Part shown: positions 1-11,845 of the stretch, one piece after another
Position numbering within the stretch: the first letter of the stretch is position 1
How the letters are laid out: each line of letters begins with the position of its first letter
Assembly: GCF_027595985.1 (NCBI RefSeq)
Contig: NC_073306.1
Span: 193,891,000-193,954,999, forward strand
Source of the DNA: Sorex araneus
Taxonomy: Eukaryota; Chordata; Mammalia; Eulipotyphla; Soricidae
Reading direction: 5' to 3'
DNA: 64,000 nt
Made by a program: the position numbers and the translations under genes
The notes under the pieces: model-generated
What the model was told of the DNA's origin: nothing
The model's database searches: none
Seen by the model: the letters and a program-made list of their open reading frames with translations, nothing else

Positions 1-291
1 AGCATCATCACAGTCTCCCGATTGCTCGTGCTTCCAACAAATATATTTATGGGATGTGGCATAAGATTGTTCCCAGCTGCCACAGGAACCTTGCCCGGAG
101 GTGGGCTTGCAGGCATCAAAGTACAGATCTACATGGCTATCTGTTAGGGGATTATATCGGGATCTATTAAGAAGCAAAGGTGGATCAAACCCAACAGCAA
201 GAATCTGAAATTCCCAGTGTGTGTCTTCTTTTTTACTGTAGGTTGTCTGTGTCAGCGCCATCAGGAGGGGAAGTATAATTTTCATCTCCAT
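1..291 (-). pseudogene. Endogenous retrovirus env remnant (surface subunit start), cut by the window edge
   Basis: Reading leftward from ATG at 291 (or 285) there is an open frame to the window edge. It starts with a hydrophobic leader and is followed by a Cys-containing ectodomain. A pyrimidine-rich tract ending in CAG lies directly before the ATG, as at the env splice acceptor of a simple retrovirus. It follows the pol remnant in the normal order. Only about 97 codons are visible, so whether env is intact beyond the edge is unknown. Confidence 0.6.
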
Positions 292-2480
292 CTGTGGGAA
301 GAGAAACCGGGCCATTGTCAGGGATTTGAGTCTCCCTGGACTTTTTGGTGTTAGCAGGAGTATTTACAGGCTTAATTTACCATTCAGGGAGCCATCGGGC
401 TGCGCCCTATTGGCAATCAAAAATACAAGCAGACCCTCGTCCCCAAATAAGCATGGGATCTGGGCCATTCCATTTAAAGGTAAGAGGGTCTTTCCACATG
501 GCAAGGGCATGGTTATTTTGAGTAGATGGATGCCAGAGGCGATCTGCAGCCAAACGTCCTTGTAAATCTAAGGTTAGAAAATTAAGAACAAAAGGACATG
601 ATTCAATGGGTTTCTAGGAGTGCTCAAGGTTGGGTAGGTAATTCCTTGTTTCAGTTTTTGAAGGTAGGCCTTCAACGTTTGGTGAGCATGCTCCACTATG
701 CCTTGGCCTTGTGGGTTGTAGGGAATGCCCGTTATGTGTTTTTTTTTAAAACTGGTAACAAAATGTCTGAAAATGATTACCCACATAACCTGGGCCATTG
801 TCAGTTTTAATCATTCTGGGCTTTGCATAAGGGCAAGGCAGGCTAAACATGGGCAATAACATTCTTGGAAGCCTCTCCAGATTGTAATGAGTCATGGATA
901 AAGCCACTGTGAGTATCAATAGTAACATGAATATAATTAAGTTTCCCAAACTGATTGTAATGAGTGACATCCATTTGCCAGATGTGGTGAGGGCAACATA
1001 GTAACGCATCCAGGGCACTTTTTAACTATCTGCCGGGCTTGCTCTCGGGTAAGTTCATAAAGAAGCCTAAGAGTATTAGCATTCAAATGATGGAGGCTAT
1101 GAGCTTGCTGGGCTTGAGTAACTGAACCAGTGAGAACTGGGAAAGCCAATTGAGTGGTGGCATCGGCTAGAGCATTCCCAGCAGCTAAAGGTCCGGGGAG
1201 ATCAGAATGAGCACAAAGATGACCCACATAAAATGGCTGGCATCGTAAGTGGATCAATTCTTGCAACTGAGCAAAAAGAGGGGAGGCATTTGTGGATGGT
1301 TTAATAAAGGGAACTGTTTCAAGAGAGGAAGGGCAAAAGCTATATAGGAGCTATCTGTATACAGATTAAAGGAAACAGTAGATAGTTGTTGAAAAACTTG
1401 GACAATAGCAAACAATTCAACCAATTGGGCGGAGGTATAGGGAGATTTCTTATGCTGGGGGGTGCCATCAATCACATAGGCAGCTTGGCCATTAGAGGAT
1501 CCGTCTGCAAAAACGGTGAGAGCACCTTGTATGGGAGCAAAGGAGGTGACCTTAGGGAATATAAAGGGATGGACTCTAGCAAACTGTAAAAGTCTGTTAG
1601 CTGGATAGAGATTATCTATTTTACCAGTAAAGGAAAGGCAGGCAATTGGCCAATCATCAGATTTGCACATGAGCCAATTCAATGGTTCCTGGGAATAGGG
1701 AACAATCAGAGGATCTGGTTCCTTACCAATTAGTTGGAGACTACGGTCCCTTCCGAGCATAAGAAGCTTAGCCACCAGTGATGGGTAGGAGGCTAAAATT
1801 TTTGAGGGAGAGGATGCAAGGTGTAACCAAAGGATGGGGCCTTCCTGCCAGAATACTCCGGTGGGTGTATGGAAGGTGGCACATATAAGAAAAAGAAGGG
1901 GTTTCTCATAGGAGGCAAAAGAAATAGTTTGATTTTGAATGGCCGAATTAACCAACTCTAAGGCAGCGAGACCAGAAGGTGTAAGCTGTCTGAGGGAGGA
2001 AGGGTCACATTTGAGGATATCAAAGAGTGGTTTAAGTTCTCCCTTGGTCAACCGTAAATAAGGGCAGACCCAATTAATATCCCCTATCAATTTTTGGAAA
2101 TCATTAAGAGTTTTCAAATGAGCCATTTGCAATTGCATTTTTTGGGTAAAGATCCTAGAGCCTCGCAATTCAAAACCTAAGTAAAAATATGGATCTTTCA
2201 ATTGGATTTTATCAGGGGCCACCTGAAGGCCAAATGTGGCTAATTTCATAACCAATTCCTTGCAGCACACGAGGAGTTGAGAGCCATCAGAAGCTGCCAA
2301 AAGTATATCATCCATGTAGTGGATGATATAAACTGAAGGCCAAGGGCATCTTATTGGATTGACAGCCTGGGCTACAAATTTCTGACACAGGGTGGGACTA
2401 TTAGCCATTCCTTGCGGCAGCACCTTCCACTGAAATCTAGGCATTGGTCCAGCAAAATTCACAACTAGCAAACTAAATAC
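292..2480 (-). pseudogene. Betaretrovirus-like pol remnant (reverse transcriptase, RNase H, integrase)
   Basis: A 405-codon open frame at 2471-1254 holds the reverse transcriptase from just before FQWKVLPQGMANSP, the catalytic YMDD box, the thumb and connection, and RNase H (FADGSS, YTDSSY). From about 1266 down there is the end of RNase H (LPGPLAAGNALADA), the HHCC zinc finger of integrase, core pieces (KTDNGP) and the C-terminal DNA-binding part (WNGPDPMLIWGRG near 440-480), split by frameshifts. The RT start and protease are missing. The motifs fit class II, betaretrovirus-like. It cannot make functional Pol. Confidence 0.88.
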
Positions 2481-3163
2481 AAAGCGCTCCTAGCAAGGTG
2501 TTTTACAAAAGCACTTTCGTTTTCTCCGCTGCCAACCAAGCGCTCAGCCGCGTCAGTCAGGCGGCTGATGAAACTGCTATAGGGTTCATCTACACCCTGC
2601 CAAAGCTTTGCAAGACAGGTGGTCGCAGACCCCTGAGGGGGGAGGCGCTTCCATGCCTTGAGACCAGCACGCTGAATTTGGGTAAGGAGACCAGGGGGAA
2701 AACGGGCCTGGCGAGCATTGGAATCCTATGGACTGCGGCCCAAAAGTTTATCTCTAGTCCAGTTTTTAGAGGCTGCACTTTCCAGATTTCGCTGAGCAGT
2801 TTCTCTGCAATTCTCAACGAACTCAGTCCTCCACAAAACATAGTCACCTCCAGACAAGGTGGCTCGAGCCAAAAAATACCAATCATTAGGCGTCAGCCAG
2901 CGGTCACTAAGATTATCAAGGAGTGCCAGAGTAAAGGGAGCTATGGGTTCATACCCGGTCACTGCCGCTTTCCGGTCTTTAAGATGTTTAATGCTAAGGC
3001 AGCGATACTTCTGGTCAGGAACCTCGTCCAAGTCAGACTGGTCTGGGTGATCAGAAGTTTCCTCATCATCAGAACCCGAGTTTCCTGAACCACCATCCTC
3101 ATGAGGGTCTGCTTCCTGAGCTCCAGAGCCATGTTCCTCACTAACAGGTTCCCCCTTTGCCAG
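2481..3163 (-). pseudogene. Betaretrovirus-like gag remnant (capsid)
   Basis: Minus-strand frames at about 3031-2490 hold capsid text: WLTPNDWYFLARATLSGGDY, LWRTEFVENC, then a major homology region-like stretch near 2600-2500, reached after frame changes. An acidic spacer lies upstream near 3050-3130. Near 2480 the capsid runs straight into the RT domain, so the rest of gag, protease and the RT start were deleted. The remnant ends abruptly at 3163, where duplication copy A begins. No LTR is seen on this side. Confidence 0.8.
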
Positions 3164-3534
3164 CCTGGAAAGTACCTTTTAATATATTCCCTACACATGT
3201 AATTAAAAAGTATGTAAGTCACTGAGTCTAACATGTAAAAGATATGTGATAGTGATGGCACTAGGATCAGAGAATAATAAAAATTTTTGCTTTGTGCCAT
3301 AAAACCTGCATATTCCCAGGTTTAGAAAATATGCCTTGCTTGACATTTCTAAGTTACAGATGTAGGAAGATACCAAATTCTTCATGTTTACTTGTTTTCA
3401 TTTGTTATATTCTCTCATTTTCCAGTGTAGTATATCATTGTTGCTTTTTTATTGTCATAGAAAAGAGTTTATTTGCATATATCAACGTGTTCCATATGCG
3501 ATTTTACTAGTCATTTACAACTTTTCTTTTTATA
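3164..3534. other. Left end of duplication copy A, no gene
   Basis: AT-rich unique-looking sequence shared with 49183-49555. Short open frames on both strands are conserved only because the copies are recent. No domain or splice structure is recognised. Confidence 0.6.
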
Positions 3535-3597
3535 AATTTATTTATTGAATCACCATGAGATCAGTTACAAAACTTTCGGGTTTAAGTCTCAGTCATC
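3535..3597 (-). mobile_element. L1 3' tail fragment
   Basis: The text tttattgaatcaccatgaga and following is the reverse complement of the 3' end of the local L1 (compare 17650 or 31880). It is cut off by the RTE 3' end at 3598. The same junction occurs in copy B at about 49560-49615. Confidence 0.7.
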
Positions 3598-3988
3598 ACA
3601 TGTATCACTTGTATCCCTTGTCATCCCGTTGATCTTTGATATGTTCGAGCGGGTGGCAGTAATGACTCCATTCGTCTTTGTCGCATACTAATGTAGCCTC
3701 ATGGCATCTGCTCGCTCCAGGAACATGAAGAGCTTCAGACCATTCATTCAGGGTTTTGACAAAGAAGTCTGACCATCTCATATGTGGGAAGCCAGGTGGT
3801 CTTTTGACGTCCTGTGGAATCCAGTCAGTAACAGCTCTAGTCCAGCGGTCATCTCTAAATTGCATTACAGGTCTGGCCCATCTGATTTTTGATGCCAAGC
3901 AAAGGAGAGAGCGTCACTGATTCTTGACCATAGACGAAGGTCAGAACTCCGGATTCCTTCTCTCACTTGAGTGAAATGGGATGCTCCT
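3598..3988 (-). mobile_element. RTE-clade LINE, 3'-end unit 1 of a tandem
   Basis: The minus strand encodes the RTE C-terminal text KIRWARPVMQFRDDRWTRAV and [12 protein letters not shown], then a short 3' end finishing in tatcacttg-type repeats. It is joined to a second RTE copy at 3988/3989. Frameshifted and non-functional. Confidence 0.85.
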
Positions 3989-6575
3989 AGCATCGCTTGT
4001 ATCACTTGTAGTCCCATTGATCTTCGATTTGCTTGAGCGGGCGCCAGTAACATCTCCATTCATCCCTTTTGCGAGTTAGAGCAACCCAATGATAGCTGCT
4101 CACTCCAGGAACAGGAAGAGCCTCAAATAGTTCATTCAGAGATTTGATGAAGAAATCTGACCATCTAGTTGGTAGGTGGCCATGAGGTCTTCTGACGTCT
4201 CATGGAATCCAGTTGGGAACAGCACTAGTCCAATAGTCATCTCTGAATTGCATTTCATGACCGGCCCATCTGATTTTTGATGCCTTGGCAAACGATACAG
4301 CATCCCTGATTTTTGACCGTCGACGAAGGTCAGAACTCCAGATTCCTTCTCTCACTTGAGTGAGACATGATATTCCTGGCATAACTCTTTCAATTCCTCT
4401 TTGGGATATCCTAATAGCGTACTCATCCTGTTTGCGTAGGGCCCACGTCTCCGAGACATACATTAGTGTAGGAAGAACCGTGAACTTAAAAAGATGTGCC
4501 CGAGCCGAGGTTCTTCGTCCTCTTAACCACTTCTTTGATGTTCTTGAAGGCGTTCCATGTTGCTGTCTTCTTCCTGAGAAGTTCTGGCGCCAAGTCGTTC
4601 CTCATGTTGAATTCTAGATCGAGGTACACGTAGCTGTTGCATTTGGAGATGTTCATTCCATTGAGAGTAAATGGAATGTCAGGGACTAGTTTATTTCTCA
4701 TGAACATAGTTTTGCTGAGCTTCAGTTGCAGTCTGATCTTTCCACATTCATGATCGAAGTCAGCCAGCATTTGTGCCACTTGGCAAATGTTTGGCATTAT
4801 AAGAATGTTGCCATCTGCGAAGCAGAGGTGGTGTAGTTGCCAACCATCTATCTTCACTCCCATTCCTTCGCATTCCCATTGCATGATGTTCTCAAGGGTG
4901 GCACTGAAGAGTTTCGGTGAAATCGTATCACCCTGCTGAACACTTCTCTTTATGTCAATGATCACTTCCTTGTAGAACGGTGAGATCCTGGTGGTAAATC
5001 TGTAATAAAGCTTACAGAGGATCTTGATGTACTGAGTTTGAACTCAGTTTGGTTAGGGTTTTATGATGGCTTCAATCTCAACAGAATCAAAGGTCTTCTT
5101 TAAATCAATGAATGTTAGACAGAGCAGCTTCTTGATCTCTGCGAAACTTCAATGAGTTTGGTCACTGTGTGGATATGTTCGATCGTGCTGAATCTTTTTC
5201 AGATCCTGCTTAGCTCATGTGGGTGTCTTACATCTAGTGCTCTGCCTATTCTATTCAGCATGACTCAAGTGAACAACTAGTAAATAATGGATAACAGGCA
5301 GATTGGGCTATAATTGCCATTGTTGTGGATGTCTCCCTTCTCCTTCTTGTACAACAGAACGGACCTGCTGGTTTTCCATTGGGACAAAACTTTGTATTCA
5401 GACAGGGAGTGTGTCAAGAGGCGAGCCAGTGTATGGAGGAGTACTGCCGGCAGATTCTTCAGGTGTTTGGGTCTGACCTTCTTTAGATTGGGTGTGTACG
5501 TGTCTTGACTGACAAAATGGCATGTTGGGTTTCAGAAGGGAGGATGTTAGGAATGGCATATCCATCCTGCGGAATTTAGTATGTGGGCAGGTGGATGTGG
5601 CTGTCTATGGGACCTGAGTAGAACTGGTGAATAATCCTCTCCATTGCCCTTCTGGAAGATGTGATAGATCCATCAGGACATCAGAGGGCAGTCATCGTGG
5701 TCTTGTAGTTGGCGAAGGTCGGGCGATTGTTGCAAATAGTTTTCCCAGCTTCTGCCACATCAGCCAACACTGGTGCTCTTCTCTCTTTGAGGTCTTCCTA
5801 TCGCTTCTCTATACAGCTTTGCAAGATCGGACATTAGCTTGTGATTTTCTGAGGCTTATGCCAAACCACGTTGACAAATGAGCTCGAGAGTTTCCAAAGA
5901 CAGGTGTCTGTCTGTGGCTGTCTCACTCTCAGCATTTTTCGCTCAATCATGGAGGTGCTGAACCATTCAATTGTATTCCTAGTCGATGTTATCAAGAAAA
6001 GCATCTTCCCACATTGCCACAATAGTGCCAAAGAGCTCCCAGTTGGTGGTCATTCTGGGAGTTCTTTTCTTAAACTTAAACTTCGCAGACCTTTCTCCCC
6101 GCTCTGTGACGTAGAATTTTGCACGGAGGAGATGGTGGTTGGATCCCATTTGGAATTTTGGGACAATAGCAATATCGGTCGGGCAAAACCTTTGATTGAA
6201 TATGATGTGGTCAATTTCATTGTGGAACTGTCCATCAGGAGACTTCCATGTAAAGTGTTTAGATTCCTCCTTCTAGAACTGTGAGTTACCATGGATGGTC
6301 TTGGTCAACATAATGAACTCAGTCTCTCATCCTGTTCGTTCCATTCTAGGCAATGGGACCCAAAGTGGAGACCTTAGGGTGACCTTCTCAGTCCTATCGT
6401 GGCATTCAAATCACCAACATTGATCTTGTAGAAGGTGTGGTCTTCTGTATAGAACTTCTCCAGCTCCATGTAAAACTTTTTAATTTCTTCTTTGTCATAG
6501 TTGGATGTTGGTGCGTAGTTGGTTGTTGCTGACTGATTTGCAAGTCAGTCAATATTACACACCATACCAATATAA
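3989..6575 (-). mobile_element. RTE-clade LINE, 5'-truncated copy (endonuclease end and reverse transcriptase)
   Basis: Read right to left: endonuclease pieces near 6480-6050 (IHGNSQFQ-like and SDHH-type text), then the reverse transcriptase with QQGDTISPKLFSATLENIM, LCFADGNILIM (a decayed FADD-type box) and LADFDHECGK at 4965-4486, then the C-terminal domain (WALRKQDE, GHEMQFRDDYWT) and the repeat-ended 3' tail. Many frameshifts. The family matches the copies at 50010-52600 and 54466-58469. Confidence 0.88.
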
Positions 6576-6589
6576 GAAAAAATCATATA

Positions 6590-7350
6590 ATAATATCAAT
6601 ATGTTGCGGTGAAAGCATTTGACAAGATCCAGCTCCCAGTTATGAAAAAAACTCTCAACAGCATGGGACTTGAAGGAACTTTGCTTAATATAGTCAAAGC
6701 CATCTTCCACATGCCCAGAGGAAGCATTATCTTCAATAGGGGAAAACTAAATTCTTTCCCTCTAATATCAGGCACAAGAAAAGGTTGCTCACTCTCACTA
6801 CTTCTATTCAACATATTATTGGAAATAATTACTATACCAGTCAGGAAAGAAAAAGATACCAAGGGCAACCCGATAGGAAAGGAAGAAGTCAAGCTCTCAC
6901 CATTTGCAGATGACACAATAATATACTTACAGAACCCTAAAGTCTATTCTACCAAAAAGTTCCTAGAAACAATTAATTTGTCTATTAAAGTGGCAGATTA
7001 TAAAATCAATAGCCTATGGCTTTCCTATATAACCATAATGAAAAAGAAGAAAGTGATTAACTGAAAAAATCATGTTACTAATTGTTGCTCACAAAATTAC
7101 ATACCTCAGAATTATCTTAAGTAAAGATGCAAAGGAACTGTACAAAGAAAACTTACAAGTCACTACTTCACGAAATAAAACAGGCATGCATAAATGGACT
7201 CAACAATCCTGCATATGGACTGGGAGAATCAACATTTGCAAAATGGCAATATTCTCCAAAGAATTATACAAATTCAATGTAGTTCCTGAAAGGATCACCC
7301 ATGAAATTTTCCAAAGAAAGAGACTAAATTTCATATTTCAGTTCATTCAT
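6590..7350 (+). mobile_element. L1 ORF2 relic (reverse transcriptase part)
   Basis: Plus-strand frames read [39 protein letters not shown] and SPFADDTIIYL, the L1 fingers/palm. They continue past a deletion to ELYKENLQ and the WTGRINICKMAIFSK block. Several stops and an internal deletion. Shared with 52632-53395. Confidence 0.9.
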
Positions 7351-7878
7351 TAGGTTTTCTTTACCCTTTTATACAAAGAAAACGCTTTTTAGTTGACTTT
7401 GGAAGTTGAAATCCCCTCAACGAACCAGAACATTTTCTGTCTATCTTGCATCATCAGCAAAATTCTTCCAAACTTGAGAGTTAAAAAAAAAGCATTTTCC
7501 AACCAGAGTTTAGTTCTTGCATATAGTTTCTGTTAAAGTTTTACTTTTCAGTTCATCTGTTGTGTACTGTGCCCTTAGAAATATTGCAAGATAAATAAAT
7601 AAATGACAGCACAGGTCAGGTGAATTCTGTACCTTCCTAGGTTATTATAATTCTAAATCTCCAACTTTTAACACTATAGATATTAAATTTTCATAATAAT
7701 GTTAAGTTTAAAATATTTTCATAAAATAATCTTGGTAACACTCTTCCGTGTCACATATTATAATTTGATCTGGTACCTGATATAATTCAGAAATGACAAT
7801 ATGTGAACTTTTGATAGTCAACAACTTTTAAAAGTAAAACAGAAGCATTTGGTAGTCTACTGTTTTGTTACTTACTCT

Positions 7879-7966
7879 GCTTTTCACGGACTCTGGATAA
7901 GGGCTAAAACAATCACATTGGTTCCTCCTTCCAATATGTTAGGAAAATTGGCACCAAATAAGGAGA
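7879..7966 (-). pseudogene. Decayed UGT exon 3 relic
   Basis: The plus-strand text aligns with the 3' half of the UGT2B exon 3 of this window (28600-28690), including an exact caatcacattgg run and matching blocks on both sides. I judge about two thirds of bases identical by eye. In the coding sense it reads like TNVIVLALIQSP against [12 protein letters not shown], with an in-frame stop, and a GTAAGT-like donor lies just downstream. Orientation matches the intact gene. Confidence 0.55.
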
Positions 7967-8209
7967 GATTTACTGTGAAGAATTTTTTTTATTAAAAGTA
8001 ACTAAGTTAGAACATCATGGACTTTCAAAACTATTAGACGGCTGCTTTTGAAAACCTACTGTGCTTAAAATTTTCATAACATATTTACCAACTTAACCAT
8101 TCCAAAGTTGTTTAATATTCCCATTATTGTGAAAATAGTCTCCAGAAATCTTTTTTTTTCACCTAGGAAAACTAGAATTTTATAGCCATTTTCTATTTTT
8201 GTATTTCAT

Positions 8210-8260
8210 GTGGGGAAACTGCCAATCAATTCCAAATGTTGGTGTTAGATATATCGTTTG
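8210..8260 (-). pseudogene. Possible UGT exon 2 relic
   Basis: In one minus-strand frame the text LTPTFGIDWQFPH resembles [12 protein letters not shown] of UGT exon 2, with a one-residue indel. It lies upstream of the exon 3 relic on the same strand, as expected. The match is short, so chance cannot be excluded. Confidence 0.3.
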
Positions 8261-8409
8261 AAAATTTAGAGAAAAAATGAAACTGAAAAAGGAACATCTC
8301 CTTACATTGATATCTGGACAAAAAGGTAATAGGAAAATCAGGTGAATTGGAAGGAACAGATAACTATACATTATCATAATTTATTGGAGCTAGATTATTT
8401 TTTTCACGC

Positions 8410-9518
8410 CAATGAAAAGATTAAGGAGGTCCCCTATGTCGAACTCTTCATTTTGTATTTTCAGAAAACCCAATGTTTGCAAAAAAGTGACAGCTAGTTC
8501 CTCAAAAAGATATAGAAATGGCCAAAAGGTACATAAAAAATTCTTCACATCCTTAGTCATCAGGGAGATGCAAATCAAAACAACAATGAGATATCATCTG
8601 ACACCACAGAGACTGGCACACATTAAAAGAACAAAAGCAACCATTGCTGGCTTGGATGTGGGTAAAAAGGAATGCTTTTTCACTGTTGGTGGGAATGCTG
8701 ACTGGTCCAGTCTTTCTGGAAAACAATATGGACAGTCCTTCAAAAACTAGAAATTGGGTTTCCATATGACCCCACAATGCCACTTCTGGGAATATATCCA
8801 TAGAATGCAATAAAGCACAGCCAAAGTGACATCTGAACCTGTATGTTCATTGCAGCACTGTTCACAATAGACAAAATCTGGAAACAACCTAAGTGCCCTA
8901 CAACAGATGACAGATTAAAGAAAATTTGGTACATCTACACAAGGAATACTATGCAGCTGTTAGGAGAGATGAAGTCATGAAATTCGCTTATAAATGGATA
9001 GACATGGAGAGTGTCATGCTAAGTGAAATGTGTCTGAAATATAGGGACAGACATAGAAGGACTGTACTTATTTGTGGAGTATAGAATAACATCACATAAG
9101 GCTGACTCCCAAGGAAAGTAGATACAAGGGCCAGGAAGATTGCCCCACAGATAGAAATCTGTTTCTTTAGCAGAGGGGAGAAGGCAGATGGAATACAGAA
9201 GGGATCACTAAGAAAATGATGCCTGGAGGAATCAGTCAGGATGGGAGATGTATGCCGAAAGCAGATGATGGATCAAACATGATGACCTCTCAGTCCCTGT
9301 ATTTCATGCCATAATGCCCAAAAGTAGAGAGAGAGAATGGGGAATATTGTCTGCCATGGAGGCAGGGGGAGATTGGGAAAGGGAGGGTATACTGGGGATA
9401 TTGGTGATGGGGAATGTGCACTGATGGAGGGATGGGTGTTTGATCATTGTGTGATTGTAACCCAAACACAAAACCTTGTAGCTATCGCACAGTGATTCAA
9501 TAAAATAAAATAAATTAC
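8410..9518 (+). mobile_element. L1 3' end (ORF2 C-terminus and 3' UTR)
   Basis: The plus strand reads [40 protein letters not shown] and the [12 protein letters not shown] block, then the 3' UTR with ggtgatggggaatgtgcact and tttgatcattgtgtgattgt. It ends at an AATAAAATAAAAT tail. Shared with 58515-59620. Confidence 0.9.
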
Positions 9519-9978
9519 AGCTGTGTCTGACTGTATTGGCTACAAATCTGAAATCTGTCTCTGAGGGGCCCCCTGTCGTAAAATCTTTCTCTTTAGGCTC
9601 TGCAGTCATGATTGTCTCCTTTCCAAGAAGGGTTTTCTCTCCTTTAATTGGGCACATCAGGTCTAGCAAGGCACAGGCTCCCAAAATGAAAGCCTCTTTT
9701 TTCCCTCATGTGATCACTTTTGGTTAGCCTGGATTCATGTTTTTTCTCATAAAAATATTTAAAGCAAATGAATTTTGACCTGGGAAATTTTTTAGATGTT
9801 CATGACAAGCACACTGAGGGCTTTCAGAGTCTGGCACAAATATTTGAAATCATCTAGAAATACTTGATGTTCATTTTCAATCAAATCTTGATATTAAATG
9901 AGAAGCGCATGTCCTAGACAAAGCAGAATCCTTTAGTTGATTAGCTGTATCTGATGGCTATTACAAATTCATGAGGAG
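9519..9978. other. Duplicated non-coding stretch
   Basis: Shared with 59620-60048. A minus-strand frame from 9684 reads MGACALLDLMCPIKGEKTLL but matches nothing I know and is not well kept in copy B. Nothing else is seen. Confidence 0.45.
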
Positions 9979-10660
9979 TTGTTGTCCTGGACTGATTCAC
10001 AAGGGAATTGCAATTTGGAAGATTATGTAAGATGCTTGGAACACTATCAACTTTGTCTCATGGAGGGGCTCATAAGATGCAGGACCAAACCCACTTGTGA
10101 CACCAAATCAGCTGCCACTGAACAAGACCATAATAGGAAATCTACCATCTTTTTTGAAAGAGGCTTTCAGGATATATACCCCTAAGAACCTTGACTTTAC
10201 TTAAAAGGAAAAGCTTAAGGATCACTTCATGCAACCCCCATTTGCATGAAAAGCTTTCGTTTTGGAAGTTGTATGTATGTCCCTTCGACTTTCCTGAATG
10301 AGTTACTGGTATTGGCTCCCACAATCACAACTGACTGCAGCAGCAGTAGAGGGGCAAAGGAGAGCCAACTTCTGGATCACAGCTCTTTCAACTGCACTTG
10401 CCACATTAGGCATTCCCTGTAGCTACTCAAAAAGGAGTCATGGAAGGGCATTGGAAAAATTAGTGCCAAACATGCCACGCAACAGGGCCCACAGGACATT
10501 ACCCGAAGTGTGGAAATCACTGGGTACAAGACCTGCCCAGAGTTGAAGGACAATGTAGAAGAGTCACAGTCCAGACTGATTAGTGAGGCTTCTGGATGAT
10601 CAAACACACAGAGGAGGAGACCAGGGCAATGCTAGATGATTGGTAAGATAATAACTTACT
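9979..10660 (+). pseudogene. Possible ERV1 (gammaretrovirus-like) gag relic
   Basis: The plus strand has LEDYVRCLEHYQLCLMEGL (in copy B: HYQRFLMEGL, then QGPN and FFERG), which resembles the late capsid helices of gammaretroviral Gag. Further on, about 10470-10540, frames show spaced Cys and His residues (CHATGPTG, CGNHW) like a decayed zinc knuckle. Many stops. Weak but repeated in both copies. Confidence 0.35.
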
Positions 10661-11845
10661 TAGGACACTAAACTGACTAACTTTTAAATTCCTATTCTGG
10701 ATCCCTGTCCTGAAGCATCTATCAAGTTACTGGGGGCCACAGAAAGCCATGTGACCTGCCACTGTACTTACCTGGTTTGCTGCTTGTGGAATGACCACCA
10801 TTTCCATCACTCCAGTGGTTAGTGATTATCTGTATAATTTCTGGGGCTGAGATTATCTTTAACACCTACATGCTGAGTCTCAGAAGCTTCTGTGTACTGA
10901 AAGCTTCTGTACACACAAGTACAGTTATTTATTTTGTTTTAACTGAGAATTAGGATTTGAAAGAAATGGATAATTCAATTTGGCCAAGCAGCACTCCAGG
11001 GAGAGTCTTAAACTATCAAATGGTAGCTCAAATACTACTGTTATTTCCCAAATAGATGTTTAGATGCTTTAAAACCAGAAGCTAAACAGGTCTGCAGCTA
11101 ATAATTGACCAACTCTTAGCTCATGGATTTTGGAGGCATTGTGAATTCCTCTGCTTATATTGTTATTATTATTATTATATGATTATATCATTATAATTTT
11201 TCCAACCCTCTAATTTTGGCATCAATCAGAACATTCGGTAGGGAATATAGGATGGTGCAGGAATTAAGAATGATGATCAATGCATTACTCCAGTCCCCCC
11301 AGCAGTCCCCAAACCTGTATAACCTTGGGTCACATTTCTCCATCACTTGAGTGGTTCATTCTTCTAACTTTTTGCATTCCTGCTGCAGAGGATTTTCATA
11401 TCTCTTTGCTTTTTATTATAATATAAGAAGGTGATCCACAGGTCTCACATGGACTGTTTCTTTCGGGCTTTCAATGACAGAGGGTGCTCAAGTTTCCCTT
11501 GTAAAATGTCAGCAGACACTCCATCTCAAACCACCTTGTAGACTCCATCACTCCAATGCCTTATATCTTGTGCACTCTGAAAATTGCTCTTCAGACAGAA
11601 TCATTGATATTGTTTATGATTCTTTTCAGGCCAACTGATTACATGAAGTGTGATCAAGGCATTTTCTCCGCCTTCTAGCACAGTAGGCCATCAAACTGAA
11701 TCTAGAAGGAAACATAGTCATCCATACACCGTAAAAAATTGTGTTCTTTCTAAAAACCAAGGGTAATCTCTGACTGCCTGACAATTGTCTCCTTAAATAT
11801 CATGCACACCCATTGAAAAGTACAGACATGACTTAAATATCATAT
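10661..11845. other. Duplicated stretch without recognised gene
   Basis: Shared with 60731-61924. It contains a ttattattatt simple repeat near 11160. No domain, exon or repeat family is recognised. It may be the rest of the old provirus before it. Confidence 0.4.

Larger units (their letters stand above)
7351..8409. other. AT-rich stretch holding candidate UGT exon relics
   Basis: No intact gene. It carries the two short UGT-like pieces listed separately (7879-7966 and 8210-8260) in AT-rich sequence. Shared with 53396-54465. Confidence 0.5.

Noticed and set aside
3598..6575. Idea that the RTE pieces belong to a nematode contaminant
   Set aside because: They are embedded in shrew L1 and SINE sequence, carry target duplications, and are duplicated together with mammalian flanks.
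9304..9684. 126-codon minus frame starting MGACALLDLM
   Set aside because: Half of it is L1 3' UTR in reverse, and the counterpart in copy B is broken. No domain recognised.
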